DNA from: Erysipelotrichaceae bacterium
GTDB taxonomy: Bacteria; Bacillota_I; Bacilli_A; Erysipelotrichales; Erysipelotrichaceae
Assembly (NCBI GenBank): GCA_017419165.1
Contig: JAFOLW010000073.1
Coordinates: forward strand, 1 to 64,000
Length of the DNA: 64,000 nucleotides
Reading direction: 5' to 3'
Part shown: positions 34,866 to 42,700 of the stretch, in pieces
Numbering within the stretch: the first letter of the stretch is position 1
Layout of the letters: each line of letters opens with the position of its first letter
Translations under genes and position numbers: made by a program
The notes under the pieces: model-generated
The model's database searches: none
What the model was told of the DNA's origin: nothing
What the model saw: the letters and a program-made list of their open reading frames with translations, nothing else

Positions 34866-34888
34866 AACACCTGTAAAGGTGTTTTTTT
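34866..34888 (+). terminator. Terminator right of the island
   Basis: AACACCT-GTAA-AGGTGTT plus seven T. It lies 10 bases after the right repeat, about the same spacing as the terminator behind the tRNA, and may be the tRNA's original terminator displaced by the insertion. Confidence 0.85.
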
Positions 34889-34928
34889 ATGTCCGGGTCA
34901 TATCTGCATATAAAGTCATAAAAGGGTG

Positions 34929-34974
34929 TTGACAAAAACTGTATTAATGTATTATTGTATTAATGTATTAATAC
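34929..34974 (+). promoter_or_regulatory. GntR promoter with 8-bp tandem repeats
   Basis: TTGACA (34929-34934) is followed by four 8-bp units (GTATTAAT, GTATTATT, GTATTAAT, GTATTAAT) and AC, covering 34941-34974 and any -10 box (TATTAT 34950-34955). The end forms the palindrome GTATTAATAC. This is a likely operator for the GntR protein encoded directly after it. Confidence 0.65.
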
Positions 34975-34991
34975 AACAGGAAGGAAGAATT

Positions 34992-35372
34992 ATGAAATGG
35001 AAATTTTCTGATGATGTTCCGATCTACCTTCAGATCATCGAACTGATGAAAGTCGACATCGCTTCCGGGAAATACAAAAGCGGAGATAAGCTTCCGGCCG
35101 TCAGGGATCTGGCGATGGAAGCGGGTGTCAATCCCAATACCGTGCAAAGAGCGTATACGGAATTGGAGAGAGAAGGACTGGTCCAAAGCGAAAGGACCAG
35201 TGGCAGATTCGTCAGTATCGATGCGTCGAAGATGAACGAGGTCAGAGAAGACCTGTCAAGAACGTATATCGAAGAACTGTTTGTGCATTTGAGAAGCTTA
35301 GGCATGGATGATCGTTCGATCAAGGATGCCGTAGCGAAATGGGAGGATGAAGATGGAAACATTGGTATGTGA
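34992..35372 (+). CDS. GntR regulator, YtrA subfamily
   Basis: A 126-residue repressor-type protein. The winged helix (about residues 8-75: IYLQIIELMKVDIASG, LPAVRDLA, NPNTVQRAY, LEREGLV) is followed by a short helical tail, as in YtrA. The short tail suggests DNA release is not by a large ligand domain. ATG 34992 has GGAAGGAAG just before it, and an open frame upstream has no such site. It overlaps the ABC ATPase gene, and it most likely represses this operon through the repeats in its promoter; related systems respond to cell-envelope stress. Confidence 0.88.
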   Translation: MKWKFSDDVPIYLQIIELMKVDIASGKYKSGDKLPAVRDLAMEAGVNPNTVQRAYTELEREGLVQSERTSGRFVSIDASKMNEVREDLSRTYIEELFVHLRSLGMDDRSIKDAVAKWEDEDGNIGM

Positions 35373-36048
35373 CGGTCTTTGCAAATACTACGGAAACGTG
35401 AAGGCTTTGGACCGTGTGGATCTGACTTTGGAAGAAGGAAAGATCGTCGGCTTATTGGGGCCTAACGGCTCGGGCAAGACGACTTTGATCAAGCTCGCCT
35501 CAAGGCTTCTGGTCCCCAGCGGGGGAAGCGTGAGGATCTGCGGTGAGACGCCGAGCGAGATCACGAAAGCGATGGTCTCGTATCTGCCGGACAGGAACTA
35601 TCTGCCGGAATATATGAACAGTGAGGAACTGGTCGGCATGTATAAGGATTTCTTTGCCGATTTTGATGAACAAAGGGCTTATCAGATGCTGGATTCGCTG
35701 AGCATCGATCTGAAGATGCCGCTGCGCAAGATGTCCAAGGGAACCAAGGAAAAGGTGCAGCTGATCCTGACGATGTCGAGAAGAGCGAAGCTTTATCTGC
35801 TCGATGAGCCGATCGCCGGTGTCGATCCGGCAGCAAGAGACTATATCTTACGCACGATCATCTCCAATTACGATGAGACGGCGACTGTACTGATCTCGAC
35901 GCATCTGATCGCAGATGTCGAGAACGTTCTGGACGAAGCGGTCTTCCTGAAGGAAGGAAAGATCGTCCTGCACCAGAGCGTCGACGAGATCAAGGAGAAT
36001 ACCGGAAAAAGTGTCGATGAATATTTCAGGGAGGTCTTCAGATGTTAG
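35353..36048 (+). CDS. ABC transporter ATPase, YtrB-like
   Basis: A 231-residue ATPase. Walker A is GPNGSGKTT, the signature is the unusual MSKGTKEK, typical of YtrB-type proteins, and Walker B is LYLLDEPIAG. The start METLVCDG has GGGAGGATGAAG before it; an in-frame ATG two codons earlier is an alternative. It overlaps both neighbours. It pairs with the membrane protein encoded next. Confidence 0.9.
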   Translation: METLVCDGLCKYYGNVKALDRVDLTLEEGKIVGLLGPNGSGKTTLIKLASRLLVPSGGSVRICGETPSEITKAMVSYLPDRNYLPEYMNSEELVGMYKDFFADFDEQRAYQMLDSLSIDLKMPLRKMSKGTKEKVQLILTMSRRAKLYLLDEPIAGVDPAARDYILRTIISNYDETATVLISTHLIADVENVLDEAVFLKEGKIVLHQSVDEIKENTGKSVDEYFREVFRC

Positions 36049-36773
36049 GAAAACTGATCAAATATGATTTCAGGGCGTTGGCCAGGAATATGTTCCCGCT
36101 CTACGGACTGATGATCGCACTGACTTTGATCTGTTCGCTCATGATCCGTTTCAATCTCGACAGAGGTTTCGTTTTCGGGATCTCCGTGTTTGCCTGGATC
36201 GTTTCGATGAGTTCATCTTTTGCGGTCACGGTCATCCTGGTCGTTTTGCGTTTCTACAACGGCTTGCTGAAGAATGAAGGATATCTGTCTTTTGCCTTAC
36301 CGGTCAAGACGGAAACGCATATCCTGGCAAAGGTCATCAATGCCCTGATCTGGGCCGTCATGGAAGCTCTCGCCCTGGGTATCTGCGTACTGATCTACGC
36401 CTTCACCGTGGCCAATCTTCTGGATGTCATGGAAGCCTTCCGCTATCTCTTCACTCTGGACGCCGATTTCTATCTGTCACTGTTTCAGATGATGCTGCTG
36501 GGTACACTGGAACTGGTCTGTTCGATCTGTCTGTTCTTTGCGGCATTGTCCGCCGGTCATCTCTTCGACCGGCATCAGAAGCTCGCTGCCGGGATCTTCG
36601 TCGTTGCGATGTATATCTTAAGAGTCTTTCTGTTCCCGAGCAGCTTCGTCTTTGAATACGATGGACACATGTCGTTCTTACATCCGCTACTGTTCGTCAT
36701 TCCGCTGCTGCTTTCCGGGATCTATTCCCTGGTGACCTGGTTCATCCTTGACCGCCATCTGAATCTGCAATGA
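36042..36773 (+). CDS. ABC transporter membrane subunit
   Basis: A 243-residue protein with about six hydrophobic helices and no clear sequence signature, as is common for ABC-2 type permeases of GntR-linked operons. It overlaps the ATPase gene by 7 bases and the next gene by four (ATGA). Confidence 0.75.
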   Translation: MLGKLIKYDFRALARNMFPLYGLMIALTLICSLMIRFNLDRGFVFGISVFAWIVSMSSSFAVTVILVVLRFYNGLLKNEGYLSFALPVKTETHILAKVINALIWAVMEALALGICVLIYAFTVANLLDVMEAFRYLFTLDADFYLSLFQMMLLGTLELVCSICLFFAALSAGHLFDRHQKLAAGIFVVAMYILRVFLFPSSFVFEYDGHMSFLHPLLFVIPLLLSGIYSLVTWFILDRHLNLQ

Positions 36774-37504
36774 AAAGAAAGCTGCTGTCGGTCGTCTTCG
36801 TCCTGCTGGCGATGATCCTTTCCTGCCTGGGCTTCCTGGCATATCAGGGTCATGTCCGCTATCAAAGGGAGATCGAAAGACTGTCAGTCAAGGAAGCGGT
36901 CGGGGCATACACTTCAAGGGAAGATTACGTGCCGTTCGATCAGATCGACGAAGATTTCGTCAATGCGGTCATCTCGGTGGAGGACAAGCGCTTCTTCAGC
37001 AGGAAAGGCTATGACCTGATCGCTCTGATCCGGGCAGTGCTGCACAACGCCCGCTACGGAAGTATGGTGGAAGGCGGCTCGACGATCTCGGAACAGATCG
37101 CCAAGAATCTTTACCTGGACGGTTATGTGGACGGCTTGGAGGAAAAGACGGCGGAGATCTTCCTGATGTTCGATCTGGAGGATGCGTTCTCCAAGGAAGA
37201 GCTCTTTGCCCTCTATGCCAATATGAACTACTACGGTGACGGCTTCTGGGGGATCAAAGAAGCAGCCGAAGGCTATTACGGCAAAAGAAGCGATGACCTC
37301 AGCCTGGCACAGGCCGCCATCCTTGCCGGGATCCCCAATGCACCGGCAGTCTATCAGCTTTCCGACGGCTTTGAAGATGCCAAAGGAAGGCAGACCTGGG
37401 TCCTGCAGACGATGGAGAACAACGGATTCATATCAAAAGAAGAACTGGATGAAGCTTTGAAAGAAGACGTCCATCCGATCATAAAAAACGAGTCACGGCA
37501 TTAG
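36770..37504 (+). CDS. Monofunctional peptidoglycan glycosyltransferase (GT51)
   Basis: A 244-residue GT51 enzyme without a transpeptidase domain, anchored by an N-terminal helix (about 5-25). Motif 1 is ISVEDKRFFSRKGYD, with the catalytic Glu of ED present near residue 70, but the usual His of HxG is Lys. Motif 2 is GGSTISEQIAKNLYL, with Glu-Gln in place of Gln-Gln. It polymerises lipid II into glycan strands if active. It is the last gene of the GntR-ABC operon, a notable pairing of wall synthesis with an envelope-stress-type transporter. Its stop lies in a bidirectional terminator. Confidence 0.85.
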   Translation: MKRKLLSVVFVLLAMILSCLGFLAYQGHVRYQREIERLSVKEAVGAYTSREDYVPFDQIDEDFVNAVISVEDKRFFSRKGYDLIALIRAVLHNARYGSMVEGGSTISEQIAKNLYLDGYVDGLEEKTAEIFLMFDLEDAFSKEELFALYANMNYYGDGFWGIKEAAEGYYGKRSDDLSLAQAAILAGIPNAPAVYQLSDGFEDAKGRQTWVLQTMENNGFISKEELDEALKEDVHPIIKNESRH

Positions 37505-37519
37505 CGCTGTGACTCTTTT
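37490..37519. terminator. Bidirectional terminator over both stop codons
   Basis: GAGTCAC (37490-37496) pairs with GTGACTC (37509-37515), flanked by A and T runs. The loop contains the stop codons of the convergent GT51 and deoC genes, which overlap by four bases. Confidence 0.85.
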
Positions 37520-38202
37520 TCTTCCAGGAAACCTTGTAATATGGCGATGGATGCGGAGGTGCCGATCCGTTCCGCACCGGCCAGGATCATCTGCCTGCAG
37601 GTCGGCCAGTCCCGGATCCCGCCGGCCGCTTTGACTTTGACGGAATCGCCGACCGTCTCTTTCATCAGCCGGACATCTTCGGCCGTCGCTCCACTGGTCC
37701 CGAAGCCCGTCGAGGTCTTGATGAAGTCCGGCCGGATCTTTCCGGCGATCTTTGCGGCGGCGATGATCTCTTCTTTATCGAGGTAACAGTTTTCAAAGAT
37801 GACTTTGACCAAGACGCCGTGCTCCCGGCAGATGGAGACGATCCGTGACATCTCTTCTTCGATATAGGCGAAGTCATGATCTCTGAGTTTCCCGATGTTC
37901 AGGACATAGTCGATCTCATCGGCACCGTTCTCAATGGCATTTCGTGTTTCGAAACACTTGGTCTCGATGTCCGTCTGTCCCAAAGGGAAACCGATGGCGG
38001 CACCGACATGGACGTCCGTGCCCTGCAGGAGTTTTTTGCACAGAGAGACCGGATAAGAATTGATCGCGACCATCCGGAAATGATGGTCTTTGGCCTCCCG
38101 GCAAAGTTTTTCAAAATCTTCTTTTTTTGCGTAGGCTTTTAAAAAGGTGTGGTCGAACAGCTGACATAAGCCGTCGCGGTCCAAAGTATTCAAGTCGATC
38201 AT
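37501..38202 (-). CDS. deoC: Deoxyribose-phosphate aldolase
   Basis: Splits 2-deoxyribose-5-phosphate into acetaldehyde and glyceraldehyde-3-phosphate, linking DNA-nucleoside breakdown to glycolysis. The 233-residue chain has the Schiff-base Lys162 in FIKTSTGF, Asp98 in EIDYVLNIG and KAAGGIRD near the C-terminus. It starts 4 bases after the stop of a nucleoside hydrolase gene on the same strand, so both belong to one unit. Confidence 0.95.
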   Translation of the reverse strand: MIDLNTLDRDGLCQLFDHTFLKAYAKKEDFEKLCREAKDHHFRMVAINSYPVSLCKKLLQGTDVHVGAAIGFPLGQTDIETKCFETRNAIENGADEIDYVLNIGKLRDHDFAYIEEEMSRIVSICREHGVLVKVIFENCYLDKEEIIAAAKIAGKIRPDFIKTSTGFGTSGATAEDVRLMKETVGDSVKVKAAGGIRDWPTCRQMILAGAERIGTSASIAILQGFLEEKESQR

Positions 38203-38206
38203 AGGT

Positions 38207-39172
38207 CTAACGGAACGCCTCGATCAGGATCTTTGCGAAACGCTTCGGATCCCCGCCGAAGGCAAAATGCACATTGCGGCCTTCCTGTATCGCTCTTTGA
38301 TCGACACAGGTCTGTCCTTCCGTCAGGCCGGAAAGGGAAACTTCGACATTGCACAGTTTCACGTCTTTCAAAACGTCCGGATCGATCAGATAGGCGATGC
38401 ACAGAGGATCGTGCAGGGCACAGCTGTGCTTCACTTCCAGAGGCTGGGCATAGTCATGGACCCGGATGCGCCGCTCGATCAGATCGGCGGCAAACAGGGA
38501 AGCGGGACTTCCGATCGCTTTCAGAGCTTCGGCATCCTTCCTGCTGATATAGGCGCTGTGGGTGGCATCGAGAGGGACCATGGTGATCTTCGCCCCGCAA
38601 TGCAGGACACGCTGGGCCGCTTCCGGATCGTCGTAGATGTTGAATTCGGCTGCCAGGGTCGCATTGGTGATGTTCCAGCCGCCGCCCATGATCACGATCT
38701 CTTCGATGTTTTTCACGATCTGCGGTTCCATGATCAGCGCGACAGCCAGGTTGGTCAAAGGGCCGACGGCGACGATTGTCACAGGCTGTTTCGCGTTTTT
38801 CAGATAGTCGACGTAGAAGTTCGGGGCATTGAGCGGCTCGATCTTTCCGTCGGATGCGGGGAGATCGAAGAGTTCCTGGTGGATGTGGATCTTGTTTCCT
38901 TGTTCATCGTAAGCGTCCGCATTGGCGGTCGGCGGGATGCGGGGATAGACGACGTTTTTGACCAAGGATCCCGAACAGCCTTTATAGACCGGGAAATCCG
39001 CATGCAGAAGATCGCGGATCCTTAAGGTGTTCTCTGTCGTGTATTCGATGGGCTGATTGCCTTTGACGGTGCAGACGGCGATCAGATCGATCTCCGGCCG
39101 CAGCTGTGCCAGCATGATGGCGCAGGCATCATCGGAGCCGGTATCGACATCGAGAATGATCTTTCTGGGCAT
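38207..39172 (-). CDS. Nucleoside hydrolase 2 (IunH family)
   Basis: A 321-residue ribonucleoside hydrolase. The metal motif DVDTGSDDA is at residues 8-16, with EIVIMGGG and FNIYDDPEAA following. It differs from the homologue at 9054-10037 across much of its length, so the two likely prefer different nucleosides. AAGGAGG precedes the ATG. It is co-transcribed with deoC. Confidence 0.92.
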   Translation of the reverse strand: MPRKIILDVDTGSDDACAIMLAQLRPEIDLIAVCTVKGNQPIEYTTENTLRIRDLLHADFPVYKGCSGSLVKNVVYPRIPPTANADAYDEQGNKIHIHQELFDLPASDGKIEPLNAPNFYVDYLKNAKQPVTIVAVGPLTNLAVALIMEPQIVKNIEEIVIMGGGWNITNATLAAEFNIYDDPEAAQRVLHCGAKITMVPLDATHSAYISRKDAEALKAIGSPASLFAADLIERRIRVHDYAQPLEVKHSCALHDPLCIAYLIDPDVLKDVKLCNVEVSLSGLTEGQTCVDQRAIQEGRNVHFAFGGDPKRFAKILIEAFR

Positions 39173-39193
39173 TTTTATCCTCCTTTTTTAAAG

Positions 39194-39216
39194 AAGGAGG
39201 AACATCGTTCCTCCTT
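39194..39216 (-). terminator. Hairpin behind rubrerythrin gene
   Basis: AAGGAGGAAC and GTTCCTCCTT pair with a 3-base loop, then CTTTAAAA on the minus strand. A weak terminator between rubrerythrin and the nucleoside hydrolase. Confidence 0.55.
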
Positions 39217-39241
39217 GGATGATTTGGATTGTTTGCGATGC

Positions 39242-39832
39242 TTATTCGCCGAACAGTCTCTTTAGCAGGCCTTCGAGTGCCTTGCCGTGTCTTGCTTCAT
39301 CTCTTGCCATCTCGTGAACGGTGTCATGGATCGCATCGAGATTGTATTTCTTAGCTAAGGTCGCAAGTTCGGTCTTGCCGGCAGTTGCACCATATTCGCA
39401 GTCGACCCTCCACTTCAGGTTGGCTTTTGTGGAAGCGGTCATGTTCTTTTCCAGATCCGTTCCCAGGAGCTCCGCAAATTTTGCCGCATGTTCCGCTTCT
39501 TCGAAAGCAGCCTTTTCCCAATACAGTCCGGCTTCCGGATAACCTTCCCGGTAAGCGACTCTTGACATTGCCAGATACATGCCGACTTCGCTGCACTCAC
39601 CGTTGAAGTTGGAGACCAGCTGATCATAGATATACTTCTTGTCGACATCAGGGATGCCCGGGTTGTTTCTGACGGTCTCACCATAGATACCGAACTTGTG
39701 TTCGGCTGCCAGTTTCATCTCGCCTTTGACTTCTTCAAAGTTCTCGGAACCGGTATGGCAGACAGGGCATTCTGCAGGTGCAGCATCGCCTTCGTAGACA
39801 TAACCGCATACTTTACAAACAAATTTAGCCAT
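39242..39832 (-). CDS. Reverse rubrerythrin
   Basis: A 196-residue peroxide- and oxygen-detoxifying protein of anaerobes. The rubredoxin-like iron site is N-terminal (Cys6, Cys9, Cys22, Cys25) and the ferritin-like diiron four-helix domain follows ([27 protein letters not shown]). This is the reverse order of classic rubrerythrin, as in clostridial revRbr, which uses NADH-derived electrons to reduce H2O2 and O2. AAGGAG lies about 13 bases before the ATG. Marks an oxygen-sensitive lifestyle. Confidence 0.93.
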   Translation of the reverse strand: MAKFVCKVCGYVYEGDAAPAECPVCHTGSENFEEVKGEMKLAAEHKFGIYGETVRNNPGIPDVDKKYIYDQLVSNFNGECSEVGMYLAMSRVAYREGYPEAGLYWEKAAFEEAEHAAKFAELLGTDLEKNMTASTKANLKWRVDCEYGATAGKTELATLAKKYNLDAIHDTVHEMARDEARHGKALEGLLKRLFGE

Positions 39833-39933
39833 TGAGTATTTTTTTCTCCTTCTTTTGTTAAAATAATTATCTCACATTTTCCGTTCTTTTTCTTTCTCTG
39901 TGATACAATAAACATGTGCTTATATAACTAAAT

Positions 39934-41040
39934 ATGATGACGAATAAAGAAAGAGAAATACTGGAGATCATCAAGGAGAATCCGTCCATCGAACAGGCAC
40001 AGATCGCCGAACTGCTCGGAGTCACGAGAAGTACCGTCGCTGTCCATATCTCATCGCTGATGAAGCAGGGATATCTTTTGGGCAAGGGCTACATCGTCTC
40101 GGAAGAAGACGATTATATCGTGGGCATCGGCGCTTCCAATGTCGACGTGTACGGTAAATCGAAGATCCCGTTGCGCAAGCACTACGATCATCCGGCCGAC
40201 ATCACTTCTTCCGTGGGCGGCGTGATGCACAACATCATCACCAATTTCACCCTGTTCGGAGGAAAGGCGAAGATGATCACGGCGTACGGCGACGACAGCT
40301 ACGGAAAGATGATCGAAGAAGACTACAAGAACAACGGTATCGATCTTTCCCATTCATTGAAGGTCAAAGGGGCTTCTTCCGGCGTCTTCATACAGCTGCA
40401 GGACGAAGACAACGACATGTATATGGCGGTCTGCGACATGTCGGTCCTTGAAGCCATCACGCCGGATCTCATCTATGCCAAACAGGGGCTTCTGGCCGGG
40501 GCGAAACTCGTGGTGATCGATCCTTCGCTGGCCGATCAGACCATCGAAGCGGTCATCGATGTCTGCAAAGGGAAGACGCCGATCTACATCGATCCGATCT
40601 CGGACAACTTCGCCAAAAAGGTCGCTCCGTATGTCAAAGATTTTGAATTCATCAAGCCCAACCGCAGCGAACTCAGCTGCCTGGCAGGAGAGAAAGCACA
40701 GACAGCCGGGGAGATCGAAAAGGCCTGCGCGAAACTTCTTCGTCAGGGTTTGAAAAAGATCCTCATCTCGATGTCAAAAGATGGTATCTTTTATATGGAT
40801 GAAAAGACCAAAAAGTTTGCTTCGTTCAAGGAAGAGAAGCACATGGTCAATGCTTCCGGCGCGGGCGATGCCCTGATGGCAGCCTTCTTGTATGGAGAAG
40901 TCATGGGACTGCCGATCACGGAGACCATCGATCTGGGAATGGCAGCCGGCATTGCTGCGATCCGCTGTCCCAGCGCGATCAATGAAAATATGTCCATCGG
41001 ACTTTTACAGCAGATCATAAAGGAGAACAAAGAAATATGA
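39934..41040 (+). CDS. psuK: Pseudouridine kinase with N-terminal HTH domain
   Basis: A 368-residue fusion. Residues 1-60 form a winged helix (QAQIAELLGVTRSTVAVHISSL), and residues 62-368 a PfkB-family sugar kinase with GGVMHNIITN and the anion-hole motif NASGAGDA. It phosphorylates pseudouridine for PsuG, encoded next with a 4-base overlap. The added DNA-binding part suggests it may also control its own operon, which is known in form for related PfkB proteins but not shown here. No Shine-Dalgarno is visible before ATG 39934; TATAAC (39923-39928) is 5 bases away, so the mRNA may be leaderless. Confidence 0.88.
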   Translation: MMTNKEREILEIIKENPSIEQAQIAELLGVTRSTVAVHISSLMKQGYLLGKGYIVSEEDDYIVGIGASNVDVYGKSKIPLRKHYDHPADITSSVGGVMHNIITNFTLFGGKAKMITAYGDDSYGKMIEEDYKNNGIDLSHSLKVKGASSGVFIQLQDEDNDMYMAVCDMSVLEAITPDLIYAKQGLLAGAKLVVIDPSLADQTIEAVIDVCKGKTPIYIDPISDNFAKKVAPYVKDFEFIKPNRSELSCLAGEKAQTAGEIEKACAKLLRQGLKKILISMSKDGIFYMDEKTKKFASFKEEKHMVNASGAGDALMAAFLYGEVMGLPITETIDLGMAAGIAAIRCPSAINENMSIGLLQQIIKENKEI

Positions 41041-41954
41041 ATTATCAGAAGTATCTGTCTATCACACCGGAGATCGAAGAAGCTCTGAAGGAAGGAAGAC
41101 CGGTCGTCGCATTGGAATCGACCATCCTTTCCCATGGCATGCCGTATCCCGAGAATATCGAATTCGCCCATAAAGTCGAAGAGATCGTCCGGGGCGAAGG
41201 CGCCATTCCGGCAACGACGGCCATCATCGACGGCAAACTGAAGGTCGGCCTCAATACCGATGAGCTCGAGCTCATGTGCAAGGGCAAGGATATCGCCAAG
41301 GCTTCCAGAAGAGACGTTGCGGTCTATCTTTCCAACAAGCAGACGGCAGCCACGACCGTTGCCACGACGATGCTGATCGCCGACATGGCAGGCATCCGCA
41401 TTTTTGCGACCGGCGGCATCGGCGGCGTTCACCGCGGTGCGCAGGAGACGATGGACATCTCCGCCGACTTGCAGGAATTCGCCCATACCAATGTCTGTGT
41501 CGTTTCCGCAGGATGCAAATCGATCCTGGACATCGGTCTGACGTTGGAATATCTTGAGACGTTCGGCGTTCCGGTCCTGGGTTTCCAGACGCAGGACTTC
41601 CCGGCGTTCTATTGTGAAAAGTCCGGTTTCGGTGTCGACTATAAGGTCAAGGATGCTGCCGAAGCCGCACAGATCCTCAAGACCAAGTGGGAACTCGGTC
41701 TCAACGGCGGTGTCTTAGTCGCCAATCCGATCCCGCACGAATATTCGATGGATCACGAAGTCATCGACAAGGTCATCGATCAGGCTCTTGCCATGTGCAA
41801 GGAGAAGGGGATCCACGGCAAGGCAACGACGCCGTTCCTGCTGGCAACGATCAAGGATCTCACCGGCGGTGATTCTCTGGCTTCCAACCTGCAGCTGGCT
41901 TACAACAACGCCCGCGTTGCATCCCGGATCGCCGTGGAATTCTGTAAAAAATAA
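41037..41954 (+). CDS. psuG: Pseudouridine-5'-phosphate glycosidase
   Basis: Breaks the C-C glycosidic bond of pseudouridine-5'-phosphate to uracil and ribose-5-phosphate, allowing reuse of RNA-derived pseudouridine. The 305-residue chain carries VALESTILSHGMPYP, TGGIGGVHRGA, and SAGCKSILDI, typical of the family. Start overlaps psuK by four bases. A terminator follows. Confidence 0.96.
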   Translation: MNYQKYLSITPEIEEALKEGRPVVALESTILSHGMPYPENIEFAHKVEEIVRGEGAIPATTAIIDGKLKVGLNTDELELMCKGKDIAKASRRDVAVYLSNKQTAATTVATTMLIADMAGIRIFATGGIGGVHRGAQETMDISADLQEFAHTNVCVVSAGCKSILDIGLTLEYLETFGVPVLGFQTQDFPAFYCEKSGFGVDYKVKDAAEAAQILKTKWELGLNGGVLVANPIPHEYSMDHEVIDKVIDQALAMCKEKGIHGKATTPFLLATIKDLTGGDSLASNLQLAYNNARVASRIAVEFCKK

Positions 41955-41961
41955 TGCTTTC

Positions 41962-41992
41962 GGTACAGGGAAGACCTGTACCTTTTTCTTTT
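41962..41992 (+). terminator. Terminator of psuKG
   Basis: GGTACAGG-GAAGA-CCTGTACC followed by a T-rich run. Confidence 0.88.
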
Positions 41993-42025
41993 TTTGAGGG
42001 ATACGTAAGATATAATGGTATTGCT

Positions 42026-42700
42026 ATGACAAAACTGATTATTTTTGATATGGACGGACTGCTTCTGGATTCCGAGAGGCAGATGTATTCCAAACTGGGC
42101 ATGGAAGTTTCATCGAAACTGGGCATGCCGGTCAGTCTGGATTTTTTGGCTTCCCTGATGGGCAACGGCTGGGATATCTACGAACGAAGACTGGCCGAGC
42201 ATATGGGCAAAGATTTTCCGATCGATGAATACATGCGCCTTATGCATGAGAGGATCACCTATACGATCGAAAACGTACCGATCCCGATGCGTCCCGGGGC
42301 AAGAGAAGTCCTTGATTACTGCAAGAAGAGCGGATATCTGATGGCGATCGCCACCTCGACGCACAAGAAACAGGCTTACCGGTGTCTGGAAAATGCCGGT
42401 ATCTTCGATTACTTCGATCACATCATCACCGGCGATCAGGTCAGCAAAGGCAAGCCGGATCCGGAGATCTATCTGAAGACGCTGGAACATTTCGGCATCG
42501 ATGCGGATGAAGCACTGGTCCTGGAAGACGGCCACAACGGCTCTCTGGCGGCATTTTCAGCCGGCATCCGGCTGGTGATCGTCGAAGACCTCGCCTACAT
42601 CAGCGAAGAAGACCGTCAGAAAGCTTATCTTCATACTTACGATATCCGGGATGTGATCCCGCTTCTCAGGAGCGAGAATGAGGCAGCCGCTGGCGCATAG
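42026..42700 (+). CDS. HAD-family phosphatase (beta-PGM/HDHD1-like)
   Basis: A 224-residue haloacid-dehalogenase phosphatase, subfamily IA. The nucleophile motif is FDMDGLLLDSE (residues 6-16); a Thr/Ser motif (ATSTHKK), a Lys and an EDGHNGSLAA motif 4 follow. Beta-phosphoglucomutase, sugar phosphatase or pseudouridine-5'-phosphatase are possible. The place behind psuKG makes a nucleotide or sugar-phosphate substrate attractive. TATAAT (42011-42016) ends 10 bases before the ATG and there is no Shine-Dalgarno, so initiation appears leaderless or nearly so. It overlaps rarA by 23 bases. Confidence 0.85.
   Translation: MTKLIIFDMDGLLLDSERQMYSKLGMEVSSKLGMPVSLDFLASLMGNGWDIYERRLAEHMGKDFPIDEYMRLMHERITYTIENVPIPMRPGAREVLDYCKKSGYLMAIATSTHKKQAYRCLENAGIFDYFDHIITGDQVSKGKPDPEIYLKTLEHFGIDADEALVLEDGHNGSLAAFSAGIRLVIVEDLAYISEEDRQKAYLHTYDIRDVIPLLRSENEAAAGA

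Noticed and set aside
34941-34974. CRISPR-like repeat array
   Set aside because: Units are 8 bp with no spacers; better explained as promoter-operator repeats. No CRISPR array was seen elsewhere in the window.
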